From contig NZ_NSGJ01000020.1 in the NCBI RefSeq assembly GCF_002286775.1, positions 1 to 64,000 of the forward strand: DNA of 64,000 nucleotides. Direction: 5' to 3'. Shown one piece after another: positions 48,604-58,023 of this stretch. Source of the stretch: Myroides sp. N17-2. Lineage in GTDB: Bacteria; Bacteroidota; Bacteroidia; Flavobacteriales; Flavobacteriaceae. The notes under the pieces are model-generated. The model did not search any database, had not been told where the DNA came from, and was given only the letters and a program-made list of their open reading frames with translations. A program made the translations under genes and the position numbers. Each line of letters begins with the position of its first letter. Within the stretch, counting starts at the first letter, position 1.

Positions 48604-51456
48604 ATGCCAAAAGACAATTCTATCAAAACTGTATTAATCATTGGTTCAGGACCAATCATTATCGGACAGGCTTGTGAATTTGATTACTCTGGTTCACAAT
48701 CAGCAAGATCTTTAAGAGAAGAAGGAATTAAAGTTATCTTAATTAACTCTAACCCTGCTACAATTATGACTGACCCTTCAATGGCAGATCATATTTACTT
48801 AAAACCTTTGACTGCAAGATCTATTATCGAGATCTTAGTAGCTCATCCTGAGATTGACGCTGTTCTACCTACTATGGGAGGTCAAACAGCACTAAACTTA
48901 TGTTTAGAATGCGATGAGAAAGGTATTTGGGCTGACTTTGGGGTACGCCTAATTGGTGTTGACATCAACGCTATTAACATCACTGAAGACCGTGAACAGT
49001 TCAAACAACTTTTAGAAAGAATAGATGTACCTGCAGCACCTGCAAAAACAGCTACTTCATTCTTAGAAGGAAAAGAAATTGCACAAGAATTCGGTTTCCC
49101 ATTAGTTATCCGCCCTTCATTTACACTTGGAGGTACAGGAGCAGCTTTCGTACACAAAGCAGAAGACTTTGACGATTTGCTAACTTATGGTTTAGAAGCT
49201 TCTCCTATCCACGAAGTTTTAATAGATAAAGCTTTACTTGGATGGAAAGAGTACGAATTAGAATTATTACGTGACAAAAACGACAACGTAGTAATCATCT
49301 GTACTATCGAAAATATGGACCCTATGGGTATCCACACTGGAGATAGTATTACAGTAGCACCTGCTATGACATTATCTGATAGAACATTCCAAAGAATGCG
49401 TGACCTATCAATCAAGATGATGCGTAGTATTGGTAACTTCGCTGGAGGATGTAACGTACAGTTCGCTGTATCACCAGACGAAAAAGAAGATATTGTAGCT
49501 ATTGAGATTAACCCACGTGTATCTCGTTCTTCTGCATTAGCATCTAAAGCTACAGGTTACCCTATCGCTAAGATTGCAACTAAACTTGCATTAGGATATA
49601 CATTAGATGAGTTACAAAACCAAATTACTAAATCTACTTCTGCTTTATTCGAGCCGACTTTAGATTATGTAATTGTAAAAATACCACGTTGGAACTTTGA
49701 TAAGTTTGAAGGAGCAGATAGAACATTAGGTCTTCAAATGAAATCAGTAGGAGAAGTAATGGGTATCGGGCGTTCATTCCAAGAAGCGTTACACAAAGCA
49801 ACACAATCATTAGAGATTAAACGAAATGGTTTAGGAGCTGACGGTAAAGGATACACAAATTACGATCAGATTATCGACAAACTTACTCACGCAAGTTGGG
49901 ATAGAGTTTTCGTAATCTACGACGCAATCCAACACGGTATTCCATTAAGTAGAATACACGAAATCACTAAAATTGATATGTGGTTCTTAAAACAATATGA
50001 AGAACTATATACCCTAGAAAAAGAGATTTCTAAATATACGTTAGAGACTTTACCTAAGGATTTAATGCTTGAAGCAAAACAAAAAGGTTTTGCAGATAGA
50101 CAAATCGCTCACATGTTAAACACTGTGGAAAGTAAAGTACACACACTACGTGATGATATGAATATCAACCGTGTATTTAAATTAGTAGATACATGTGCAG
50201 CTGAGTTTCCAGCTAAAACACCTTACTACTACTCTACTTTCGAAGCTGAAATTCAGAGACCTGATGGAACGCGTTATGTGTCTAACGAAAGTATCGTAAC
50301 AGATAAGAAAAAAGTAGTAGTATTAGGATCAGGACCTAACCGTATCGGTCAAGGGATTGAGTTTGACTACTCTTGTGTACACGGAGTATTAGCAGCAGAA
50401 GAGTGTGGATACGAAACGATAATGATTAACTGTAACCCAGAGACAGTATCTACTGACTTTGATACAGCGAATAAATTATACTTCGAACCAGTATTTTGGG
50501 AGCATATCTATGACATCATCAGACACGAGAAACCAGAAGGTGTAATCGTACAGTTAGGTGGTCAGACAGCTCTTAAACTAGCTGAAAAACTAGAGAAAAA
50601 TGGTATCAAGATATTAGGTACTAGCTTTGACGCATTAGACTTAGCTGAAGATAGAGGTCGTTTCTCTGAATTATTAGAGCAATTAGACATCCCATTCCCT
50701 CAGTTTGGTGTTGCTAAAACAGCAGAACAAGCAAACAAATTAGCAGACGAATTAGACTTCCCTCTATTAGTGAGACCTTCTTATGTATTAGGAGGACAAG
50801 GAATGAAGATTGTTATCAATAAAAAGGAATTAGAAGATCACGTAATCGAATTACTAAACTCTATTCCTGGTAACTCATTATTACTTGACCACTATCTAGC
50901 AGGAGCTATAGAAGCTGAAGCAGATGCTATCTGTGATGGAGAGAATGTACACATCATCGGTATTATGGAGCATATAGAGCCATGTGGAGTTCACTCTGGT
51001 GATAGCCACGCGATGTTACCTCCATTTAACTTAGGTGAATTTGTTTTAAACCAAATTAAAGACCACACAAGAAAGATTGCTGTAGCTTTAAAAACAGTTG
51101 GTTTAATCAACATTCAGTTTGCTATCAAAGACGATGTCGTATATATTATCGAAGCTAACCCTAGAGCATCTAGAACAGTTCCTTTCATCGCTAAAGCGTA
51201 TGGAGAGCCTTATGTAAACTACGCTACGAAAGTAATGTTAGGTCACAACAAGGTAACTGACTTTGAATTTAATCCACAGTTAAACGGATACGCGATCAAA
51301 ACACCTGTATTCTCTTTCAACAAGTTCAAAAATGTAAATAAAGCATTAGGACCTGAAATGAAATCTACAGGAGAAAGCATCTTGTTTATCGAGAACTTAA
51401 GAGACGATCAGTTCTATGAAATCTATTCTCGTAGAAAAATGTACTTAAGTAGATAA
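48604..51456 (+). CDS. carB: Carbamoyl-phosphate synthase large subunit, without the MGS domain
   Basis: CarB makes carbamoyl phosphate from bicarbonate, ammonia and two ATP for pyrimidine and arginine synthesis. The 950-residue chain has two homologous halves. The first starts LIIGSGPIIIGQACEFDYSG, the second VLGSGPNRIGQGIEFDYS. Each has ATP-grasp signatures (RPSFTLGGTGAAFV and RPSYVLGGQGMKIV). E. coli CarB is about 1070 residues; the missing part at the C-terminus is the MGS-like allosteric domain that binds UMP and ornithine. The short form is usual in Bacteroidota as far as I recall. The small subunit gene carA is not in the window. Confidence 0.96.
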   Translation: MPKDNSIKTVLIIGSGPIIIGQACEFDYSGSQSARSLREEGIKVILINSNPATIMTDPSMADHIYLKPLTARSIIEILVAHPEIDAVLPTMGGQTALNLCLECDEKGIWADFGVRLIGVDINAINITEDREQFKQLLERIDVPAAPAKTATSFLEGKEIAQEFGFPLVIRPSFTLGGTGAAFVHKAEDFDDLLTYGLEASPIHEVLIDKALLGWKEYELELLRDKNDNVVIICTIENMDPMGIHTGDSITVAPAMTLSDRTFQRMRDLSIKMMRSIGNFAGGCNVQFAVSPDEKEDIVAIEINPRVSRSSALASKATGYPIAKIATKLALGYTLDELQNQITKSTSALFEPTLDYVIVKIPRWNFDKFEGADRTLGLQMKSVGEVMGIGRSFQEALHKATQSLEIKRNGLGADGKGYTNYDQIIDKLTHASWDRVFVIYDAIQHGIPLSRIHEITKIDMWFLKQYEELYTLEKEISKYTLETLPKDLMLEAKQKGFADRQIAHMLNTVESKVHTLRDDMNINRVFKLVDTCAAEFPAKTPYYYSTFEAEIQRPDGTRYVSNESIVTDKKKVVVLGSGPNRIGQGIEFDYSCVHGVLAAEECGYETIMINCNPETVSTDFDTANKLYFEPVFWEHIYDIIRHEKPEGVIVQLGGQTALKLAEKLEKNGIKILGTSFDALDLAEDRGRFSELLEQLDIPFPQFGVAKTAEQANKLADELDFPLLVRPSYVLGGQGMKIVINKKELEDHVIELLNSIPGNSLLLDHYLAGAIEAEADAICDGENVHIIGIMEHIEPCGVHSGDSHAMLPPFNLGEFVLNQIKDHTRKIAVALKTVGLINIQFAIKDDVVYIIEANPRASRTVPFIAKAYGEPYVNYATKVMLGHNKVTDFEFNPQLNGYAIKTPVFSFNKFKNVNKALGPEMKSTGESILFIENLRDDQFYEIYSRRKMYLSR

Positions 51457-51460
51457 TACT

Positions 51461-51497
51461 AAAAAAGCCCACTTGGATCAAGTGGGCTTTTTCTTTT
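51461..51497 (+). terminator. Terminator of carB
   Basis: Stem AAAAAGCCCACTTG / CAAGTGGGCTTTTT with further T, four bases past the stop codon. It may also serve the convergent gene at 51508. Confidence 0.8.
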
Positions 51498-51507
51498 TAT
51501 TATTTAA

Positions 51508-51906
51508 TTATTTGTTCCTTGTGTAGCCATTCTGCCTATTACTATAATATTTATAGTAGATTCCTCCTGCACAGACTTCATACTCTCCAAAATCAAAACT
51601 ACCAGAACTCGATATCACAAAGATTGCATTAGGCAAAACATTGCGATCTTTCATAATAAACTCTTTAAGGTCTTTCATACTCCAATAACCTTGAACAACG
51701 TGCCCATCAGCTATAGCCTTTTCTTCATCAAGTTTAGTAAAGTTACAAGCGATATATCCATCCATTTTCACAAGCTTATCACTTATATCTCTCTTCTTTT
51801 TACTATTAACTTTAGTATTCTCAGCAACTGTTACTTCTTCTTTATCCTGTGCAAAAGAGAAAGTAAAAGTAAACATCAACATAACTAAACATAAAATATT
51901 TTTCAT
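51508..51906 (-). CDS. Secreted hypothetical protein, 132 residues
   Basis: A small exported protein with a signal peptide (LCLVMLMFTFTFSFAQ). The mature part starts with a basic linker NTKVNSKKKRDIS. It has no domain I recognise; IFVISSSGSFDFGEYEVCAGG is the most conserved-looking stretch, and two Cys (near 55 and 113) could form a disulphide. It is transcribed in the minus direction, convergent to carB, and shares its terminator. Confidence 0.7.
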   Translation of the reverse strand: MKNILCLVMLMFTFTFSFAQDKEEVTVAENTKVNSKKKRDISDKLVKMDGYIACNFTKLDEEKAIADGHVVQGYWSMKDLKEFIMKDRNVLPNAIFVISSSGSFDFGEYEVCAGGIYYKYYSNRQNGYTRNK

Positions 51907-52057
51907 AGGCTGTAAATATTAATTAATCACTATTACTAAATTAATAAAAAAACAACTTAATTATTTATACTTCTATAAATAAACAACTTACAAACAACAA
52001 ATACCTTTTGCTATAAACCATAGCAATCCAAACACTCCTAATATACACAATATTTAG

Positions 52058-52065
52058 TACTTTTG
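52058..52065 (+). promoter_or_regulatory. Probable -7 element of rmuC
   Basis: TACTTTTG matches TAnnTTTG, 26 bases before the rmuC start codon. A -33 TTTG is not visible at the correct spacing. Confidence 0.4.
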
Positions 52066-52090
52066 ATTATTAAACTTTAGTAAACATATT

Positions 52091-53413
52091 ATGTCTCAAG
52101 AACTATTAATTGCACTATTAGCTATCTTAATTATCATTGCTTTTTTTATTGGTAAATACGGTAAGAAAGAAACCACCTCATCTAGTGATCTGATAAGACT
52201 AGAAGCAGATAATGACTATAAAAGCAAGCAAATAGAACAATTAAAAACAGAGAAGAAAAACATAGAAGATAACCTAGAGTTTATAAGACAAGACAACCAA
52301 GAATTAATAGCTCGTATTTCTATACGCGACACTGAATATGCTAATCTTCAAGAGAAATTAGATACACAACAACAAGAAACAGCTAACCTACAAGAGAAAT
52401 TCACAAAAGAGTTTGAGAACCTTGCTAATCGAATACTAGAAGAGAAGAGTGATAAGTTTACTAAACAGAATAAAGCTAGCTTAGAGACTCTCCTAACTCC
52501 TCTACAAGAAAAGATAGTACACTTCGAACAAAAAGTAGAACAGACACATAAAGAAAGTATTGACCACCATGCATCACTACGCCAACAGATATTTGGGTTA
52601 CAACAGCTCAACCAAAAGATGAGTCAAGAAACACTTAACCTTACCAAAGCTCTAAAAGGCGATAATAAAATGCAAGGAAACTGGGGTGAGATGATCTTAG
52701 AAAGTGTACTAGAAAAATCTGGTCTAGAGAAAGGGCGTGAATACGAAACACAACAAAGTTATACCTCTGATGCAGGTAATAGATTACAGCCTGATGTAGT
52801 TATTCACCTACCTGACAATAGACATATGGTAGTCGACTCAAAAGTATCCTTAGTTGCTTATGAACAATATATCAATACTGTCGATACAGAAGAACAGAAC
52901 CATTACTTACAAGAGCATTTATACTCTCTAAAAAGACATATAGATGGGCTGTCAGAGAAGAATTACTTTGAATTATATAAAGGTACTAGTCCAGACTTTG
53001 TACTCTTATTCATTCCTATTGAAACTGCTTTTTCTATTGCCATTAATACTGACAACACCTTGTATACAAAGGCATTCGAAAAAAACATTGTGATAGTTAC
53101 CCCTTCTACCCTATTAGCTACACTACGTACCATAGAATCAATGTGGAGCCAGCGCAAGCAACAAGAGAATGCTTATGAAATAGCGAGACAAGCTGGTTTA
53201 CTATATGACAAATTTGTAGGTCTTGTAACCGATTTACAAAAAGTTGGTAAAAGAATAGATGAGACAAGAAGCGAGTACGACAGTGCCTTTAACAAACTAA
53301 GTGAAGGAAAAGGAAATTTAATTACCTCTGTACAAAAACTAAAAGATATGGGAGCCAAAGCAAAGAAAAGCTTAGATTCACAAACTATAGATAATGCTAT
53401 AGACAACCAATAG
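52091..53413 (+). CDS. rmuC: DNA recombination protein RmuC
   Basis: RmuC limits inversions at short repeats and has a nuclease-like fold. The 440-residue protein has an N-terminal membrane helix (residues 3-22, LLIALLAILIIIAFFIG), a long coiled coil to about 175 (rich in E, K, Q), and a C-terminal RmuC domain with GNWGEMILESVLEKSGLEKG and QPDVVIHLPDNRHMVVDSKV. The latter contains the D...E-x-K-like residues of the restriction-endonuclease fold. The length and order are normal for the family. Single-gene unit with a following hairpin. Confidence 0.95.
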   Translation: MSQELLIALLAILIIIAFFIGKYGKKETTSSSDLIRLEADNDYKSKQIEQLKTEKKNIEDNLEFIRQDNQELIARISIRDTEYANLQEKLDTQQQETANLQEKFTKEFENLANRILEEKSDKFTKQNKASLETLLTPLQEKIVHFEQKVEQTHKESIDHHASLRQQIFGLQQLNQKMSQETLNLTKALKGDNKMQGNWGEMILESVLEKSGLEKGREYETQQSYTSDAGNRLQPDVVIHLPDNRHMVVDSKVSLVAYEQYINTVDTEEQNHYLQEHLYSLKRHIDGLSEKNYFELYKGTSPDFVLLFIPIETAFSIAINTDNTLYTKAFEKNIVIVTPSTLLATLRTIESMWSQRKQQENAYEIARQAGLLYDKFVGLVTDLQKVGKRIDETRSEYDSAFNKLSEGKGNLITSVQKLKDMGAKAKKSLDSQTIDNAIDNQ

Positions 53414-53443
53414 CTTAAATACATAAAATATTATCAGAAGTTT

Positions 53444-53490
53444 AGAGCCTGTTTAAAATACATAGACGTATTTTAAACAGACTCTAATTT
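53444..53490 (+). terminator. Terminator of rmuC
   Basis: Long stem AGAG-CTGTTTAAAATAC / GTATTTTAAACAG-CTCT followed by T-rich sequence (AATTTTATT), 31 bases past the stop codon. Confidence 0.65.
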
Positions 53491-53534
53491 TATTAAAAAA
53501 TCATTAGAAATTTTAAAGTACACCAAGTAAAGAT

Positions 53535-53542
53535 TACCTTTG
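53535..53542 (+). promoter_or_regulatory. Probable -7 element of mgtE
   Basis: TACCTTTG matches TAnnTTTG, 50 bases before the mgtE start. No clear -33 partner. Confidence 0.4.
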
Positions 53543-53591
53543 CTCTGTTTTTAAGAAAATATTGTACTAACACCTTAATAAACTTCGATCT

Positions 53592-54905
53592 ATGACTTTT
53601 AAAGATATGCACCCAGCGGATATTGCTGAAGCTATTACAGAGATGAAAAAAACTGAAAGAAACCTTGCGTTTCTAAAGCTTTCACCTGACTTAAAAGTTG
53701 AAGTATTCTCCTTCTTAGACATTAATATTCAAGAAGAAATAGTACGCAGTATGACTCAAGAAGATTATGCTGACGTACTAAACAACCTTGAACCTGATGA
53801 CCGTACAGAGCTTTTAGAGGACTTCCCAGATGAGCTAATCAAATATTCTATCAACCTACTTAATGATAAAGAGAAACAAATAGCTCTTAACTTAATAGGC
53901 TATAAAGAAGATAGTATTGCTAGGCTAATGACACCTTTATATATCCAAACCAAGGCTAACAGAACAGTTAGACAAGTCTTAGATCATATAAAAGTCTATG
54001 GTAAGAAAGCTGAAACATTAAACTATATCTATGTAGTTGATGATCACAATAGATTAATTGACGACTTAAAATTAGGAGAACTTGTATTAGCTGATGAGAA
54101 TACACTGATCTCTGACTTAATAGACAATACATTTACATCTATCACGAGTACTACTAAGACAGAAGATGCCTTTGATATATTCGAGAAGTATGACCGTTCT
54201 GCACTGCCTATTATCACAGAAAGTGGTGTATTAGTAGGTATTGTAACCTTCGATGATATCTTAGATGCGATTAAAGATAGAGATACTGAAGATATCCAGA
54301 AGTTCGGGGGGATGGAAGAATTAGACTTATCATATACTCAGACACCTTTATTTGAATTAGTGCGCAAAAGAGCAGGTTGGTTAATTATCCTATTCTTAGG
54401 AGAGATGCTTACTGCTTCTGCGATGGGACACTATGAAGGAGAAATAGAAAAAGCAGTGGTACTAGCGCTATTTGTTCCATTAATTATCTCTAGTGGTGGT
54501 AACTCAGGATCACAAGCGGCATCACTTATCATCCGTGCAATGGCACTAGGTGAATTAAAAATAAGCGATTGGTGGTATGTAATGCGTAAAGAATTAGCTT
54601 CAGGAGTAATGCTTGGAAGTATTCTTGGTATCATCGGTTTTATACGAATCTTTATCTGGCAAGAAGCAGGAATATACGATTATGGAATACACTGGGTAGA
54701 AGTAGGATTAAGCGTTTCTGTATCTTTACTATTCATTGTACTCTGGGGGACCTTATCTGGATCGTTAATCCCATTTATCTTGAGAAAGTTCGGTATGGAC
54801 CCTGCTACAGCATCAGCACCATTTGTAGCTACTTTAGTAGACGTTTCTGGATTGATTATCTACTTCTCAATTGCAGCAATGTTCTTATCAGGAAAACTAC
54901 TCTAA
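53592..54905 (+). CDS. mgtE: Magnesium transporter MgtE
   Basis: MgtE is a Mg2+-gated channel for Mg2+ and Co2+. The 437-residue protein has the cytosolic N domain (about 1-115, helical, with HPADIAEAI near the start), two CBS domains (about 120-245, IARLMTPLY and ALPIITESGVLVGIVTFDD), the plug helix and five membrane segments. The ion-pore signature GGNSGSQAASLIIRAMALGE is present near 303. The C-terminal helix has DPATASAPFVATLVDVSG with the conserved pore aspartate. No M-box riboswitch is evident upstream. Confidence 0.96.
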   Translation: MTFKDMHPADIAEAITEMKKTERNLAFLKLSPDLKVEVFSFLDINIQEEIVRSMTQEDYADVLNNLEPDDRTELLEDFPDELIKYSINLLNDKEKQIALNLIGYKEDSIARLMTPLYIQTKANRTVRQVLDHIKVYGKKAETLNYIYVVDDHNRLIDDLKLGELVLADENTLISDLIDNTFTSITSTTKTEDAFDIFEKYDRSALPIITESGVLVGIVTFDDILDAIKDRDTEDIQKFGGMEELDLSYTQTPLFELVRKRAGWLIILFLGEMLTASAMGHYEGEIEKAVVLALFVPLIISSGGNSGSQAASLIIRAMALGELKISDWWYVMRKELASGVMLGSILGIIGFIRIFIWQEAGIYDYGIHWVEVGLSVSVSLLFIVLWGTLSGSLIPFILRKFGMDPATASAPFVATLVDVSGLIIYFSIAAMFLSGKLL

Positions 54906-54913
54906 TAAAAAAA

Positions 54914-54965
54914 ATATATAACAAAGGGCGTAAGTACTGTATACTTATGCCCTTTGTTATATATT
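54914..54965. terminator. Bidirectional terminator between mgtE and the small lipoprotein
   Basis: Long stem ATATATAACAAAGGGC-TAAGTA and its complement, with A and T tracts on either side. The AACAAAGGGC arm is the same as in the terminator at 24996. It overlaps the mgtE end region and serves both convergent genes. Confidence 0.75.
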
Positions 54966-54967
54966 AC

Positions 54968-55192
54968 TTACTCTTGAGTCGCCGTTTTAGTAGTTTTTAA
55001 TAAAGTGCCATCATTCTTCACAATAGGACTATTATGATTATTGTAAATCTGAGGGCTTACACTTTTATTATATTCAGCTAGAGACTTTTGATATTCGTTC
55101 TTGAATTCACTAGAGTTTTCAGCTAATTTAGTAGAACTACTACATGAACCAAATACTACTCCAAGGGCAATAACAGTAATAAACATTTTCAT
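54968..55192 (-). CDS. Small lipoprotein, 74 residues
   Basis: A short protein with a lipoprotein signal peptide; the lipobox is VFGSC with Cys17. The following residues (CSSSTKLAEN) carry no early acidic cluster, so it should face the periplasm. The mature part of about 57 residues is rich in N, S and K and has no domain. Its role is unknown. It is convergent to mgtE and divergent from nothing, and probably has its own promoter. Confidence 0.75.
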   Translation of the reverse strand: MKMFITVIALGVVFGSCSSSTKLAENSSEFKNEYQKSLAEYNKSVSPQIYNNHNSPIVKNDGTLLKTTKTATQE

Positions 55193-55249
55193 AATGTAAC
55201 TTTTAAGAGTTTGATATGTTTAAAGATACATACTTTTTTATTTCTAATA

Positions 55250-56518
55250 CTACTCTTCTTCTCTAAACTTAACTTTCTTCATATTAGGTAAGAATGCAGC
55301 TATAATACCGATTAATGGTAGATAAGCACAGATCACATAGATATTCTCAATAGAAGTGCGATCTGCCCACCAACCTAATACAGCAGAACCTAATCCCCCC
55401 ATACCGAAGGCAAAACCATAGAATAGCCCAGATACCATTCCTATCTTACGAGGTAATAACTCTTGCGCATATACTAATATAGATGGGAAGGCAGATGATA
55501 AGATTAATCCTATGATAACTATTAGTATTCCTGTCCATTCTAAAGAAGCATAAGGCAACATTAATGTGAACGGAGCCACTCCTAACACAGAAAACCAGAT
55601 AATATACTTACGGCCAACTTTGTCTCCAAAGAAGCCTCCTATTAATGTTCCTGCAGCAACAGCTAATAAGAAATAGAACAAATATACTTGTGCCTGTACT
55701 TCACTTAATCCAAACTTCTCCATTGTATAAAATTGGAAATAACTAGAAATACTAGCAACATAGAAGTACTTAGAAAAAATCAATAATAGCAGAACAAAGA
55801 TAGACGTCCACACTCTGAACTTAGATAGCTCAGGTATACGGATAGCTTTTTTCATTTTATTAGCTTGATGTTTTAAAACATCTTTATACCATCCACCGAT
55901 AAAGGCATAAACAAACTGAGCGATAATAGACACTACTACAAACCACAGTAACTGTTGTTGGCCTTTAGGCAATACTATCCACGCAACTAATAATGGCGCT
56001 AATGCCGTTCCTGTATTTCCTCCTATTTGAAAAATAGACTGAGCTAAACTTCGTTTTCCCCCTGAGGCAACATAAGATACTCTAGATGATTCTGGATGAA
56101 AGATAGATGATCCGATACCTATCAATACTACTGCACAGAGTACCATCGCATAACTAGGAGCATAACTCAAAAGAATAACTCCTAACATAGAGCATAGCAT
56201 TCCTATCATTTGAGAATAAGGTTTAGGATGCTTATCTGTATAAGTTCCTACTAGAGGCTGTAATAAAGAAGATGAAATCTGAAAACAGAATGTAATAATA
56301 CCAATCTGTGCAAAACTTAAATTATAATTCGTCTTTAACATTGGATAAATAGCAGGTACTATGGCCTGTAACAAATCATTACATAAATGTCCAAAACTAA
56401 TTGCTAACAGTATTGGATAGACTGTTTTATGGTTTAGTGTTAGCTCATTTATCTTGTCTACTATTTTTTTAGGATAAAGTAATTTACTATTCATTAGGTT
56501 ATTTTTCGTTAAGCCCAA
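55250..56518 (-). CDS. MFS transporter of the fosmidomycin-resistance (Fsr) type
   Basis: A 422-residue protein with twelve helices. Fsr-like landmarks are LLAISFGHLCNDLLQAIVPAIYP near the start, SRVSYVASGGKRSLAQSIFQIGGNTG in the middle, and GLFYGFAFGMGGLGSAVLGWWAD near the end. These members export fosmidomycin and perhaps other small organic acids or sugar phosphates. The first ATG (56518) and a later ATG (56494, MNSKLLYPKK) are both possible; the protein starts with a short polar leader either way. Divergent from meaB. Confidence 0.85.
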   Translation of the reverse strand: MGLTKNNLMNSKLLYPKKIVDKINELTLNHKTVYPILLAISFGHLCNDLLQAIVPAIYPMLKTNYNLSFAQIGIITFCFQISSSLLQPLVGTYTDKHPKPYSQMIGMLCSMLGVILLSYAPSYAMVLCAVVLIGIGSSIFHPESSRVSYVASGGKRSLAQSIFQIGGNTGTALAPLLVAWIVLPKGQQQLLWFVVVSIIAQFVYAFIGGWYKDVLKHQANKMKKAIRIPELSKFRVWTSIFVLLLLIFSKYFYVASISSYFQFYTMEKFGLSEVQAQVYLFYFLLAVAAGTLIGGFFGDKVGRKYIIWFSVLGVAPFTLMLPYASLEWTGILIVIIGLILSSAFPSILVYAQELLPRKIGMVSGLFYGFAFGMGGLGSAVLGWWADRTSIENIYVICAYLPLIGIIAAFLPNMKKVKFREEE

Positions 56519-56630
56519 ATATAAGTGCTACACTGCATACCCTCCTAACCTTTCAAATAAATTTCGAAATATGCCTATTTTTAGTACATTTACCTTTTAT
56601 CATTGTTACCATCTATTTAGATTCTAGAAA

Positions 56631-57734
56631 ATGTTACAGCATAATCATAATAAATCAGCGTTAACTGAAAACCAAGGTATAGAGCAGCCGAATACTACGG
56701 ATAAAAGCGCTATTGCTAAGTTTCAAGAGAGACGCAGACAAAAAATATCGACGGCTGAAATCATCAAAAGAATAATAAACAATGATAAAGTAGCACTAAG
56801 CCAAGGTATTACCCTTATAGAGAGTTTAAATCCAGAACACCATGCCCAAGCTGAAGAAATAGTACAAGGATGTCTACCTTATGCTAATAAATCTATCCGC
56901 ATAGGTATCACTGGAGTACCTGGAGTAGGGAAAAGTACCTTTATAGAAGCTTTTGGGCTTCTACTTACTAAACTAGGAAAGAAAGTAGCAGTATTAGCTA
57001 TTGACCCTAGTAGTAGTATTACGAAGGGAAGTATTCTAGGTGATAAAACACGTATGGAAGAATTAGTACGATTAGAAGAAGCTTTTATACGTCCATCGGC
57101 ATCAGGAGATAGTTTAGGAGGTGTAGCTAGAAAAACGAGAGAGAGTATTATCTTATGTGAAGCCTGTGGTTTTGATACCATACTAGTAGAGACAGTAGGT
57201 GTTGGTCAGAGTGAGACTGCCGTGCAGAGTATGGTTGACTTCTTTCTGCTATTAGGTCTAGCGGGTGCAGGTGATGAGCTACAAGGAATCAAAAGAGGAA
57301 TAATGGAAATGGCCGATGCTGTGATTATCAATAAAGCGGATGGAGAGAATATCAAAAAAGCACATATGGCTAAGGTAGATTATAACAGAGCCTTACATTT
57401 GTTCCCAAGAAAACCATCAGACTGGAGCCCTAAAGTAAGTACCTGTAGTGCTATAGAGAATACTGGTATCCAAGAAATATGGGATATCATTACACAATAC
57501 ATTGAATTAACAAAAGACAATGGATATTTTGATTCACATCGTAAAGAACAGAATCAATATTGGATGATGGAAACAATCAATGAGAATATATTAATGAACT
57601 TCTATAACCATCCTGAAGTAAAAGCAATGCTAGTAGAAAACAAAAAAGCAGTGCAAAATAGTGAGTTATCACCTTTTGCAGCTGCTCATAAAATATTGGA
57701 TCTATATTTCAAATCAGACGATTCTAATCAATAA
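56631..57734 (+). CDS. meaB: Methylmalonyl-CoA mutase-associated GTPase MeaB
   Basis: MeaB is a P-loop GTPase that protects and reloads the B12-dependent methylmalonyl-CoA mutase. The 367-residue protein has a leader of about 35 residues, then ITGVPGVGKSTFIEAFG (Walker A), ETVGVGQSETAVQSMVDFF, and the base-recognition NKADGEN. These are the ArgK/MeaB signatures. The mutase genes are not next to it. MeaB ties the cell to adenosylcobalamin, which is also the ligand of the riboswitch at 39717. Confidence 0.95.
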   Translation: MLQHNHNKSALTENQGIEQPNTTDKSAIAKFQERRRQKISTAEIIKRIINNDKVALSQGITLIESLNPEHHAQAEEIVQGCLPYANKSIRIGITGVPGVGKSTFIEAFGLLLTKLGKKVAVLAIDPSSSITKGSILGDKTRMEELVRLEEAFIRPSASGDSLGGVARKTRESIILCEACGFDTILVETVGVGQSETAVQSMVDFFLLLGLAGAGDELQGIKRGIMEMADAVIINKADGENIKKAHMAKVDYNRALHLFPRKPSDWSPKVSTCSAIENTGIQEIWDIITQYIELTKDNGYFDSHRKEQNQYWMMETINENILMNFYNHPEVKAMLVENKKAVQNSELSPFAAAHKILDLYFKSDDSNQ

Positions 57735-57764
57735 CATAGAATCGGCAAGTCTAAAATAAGAATA

Positions 57765-58016
57765 TTAGTCTTCTTCGTCTAATTCTTCATCGTCTACATA
57801 GCGCTCCATTTCTCTTTCGTAAAACGCTCCTGCTTTAACGATTAGTCCTTCCATTTCTACTTCTATCTCCTCTTCTTCAGACTCTTCTATCGTTTCTAAG
57901 AATTCTACCTCATCAGTATTTAAGTTGATGATAAATCTAGGAAAGTCTAAATGTATAATAAAGATATCCTCTGGATATTCTGTATTATCTGCTAGTACGA
58001 ACTTTGGTAATTCCAT
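57765..58016 (-). CDS. Small acidic hypothetical protein, 83 residues
   Basis: A short protein with an unusual composition: E and D make up about a third of its residues, mainly in the second half (ETIEESEEEEIEVEMEG and the terminal DDEELDEED). The first half is strand-rich (IFIIHLDFPRFIINLNTDEV). No family is recognised. The gene starts seven bases after the MATE transporter gene upstream and is likely translated from the same messenger. Possible roles as a metal or DNA-mimic protein are open; the evidence does not favour one. Confidence 0.7.
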   Translation of the reverse strand: MELPKFVLADNTEYPEDIFIIHLDFPRFIINLNTDEVEFLETIEESEEEEIEVEMEGLIVKAGAFYEREMERYVDDEELDEED

Positions 58017-58023
58017 ATTATTT

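Noticed and set aside
53414..53591. Magnesium-sensing leader RNA before mgtE
   Set aside because: The only structure is the rmuC terminator hairpin; the conserved M-box pattern is not present.
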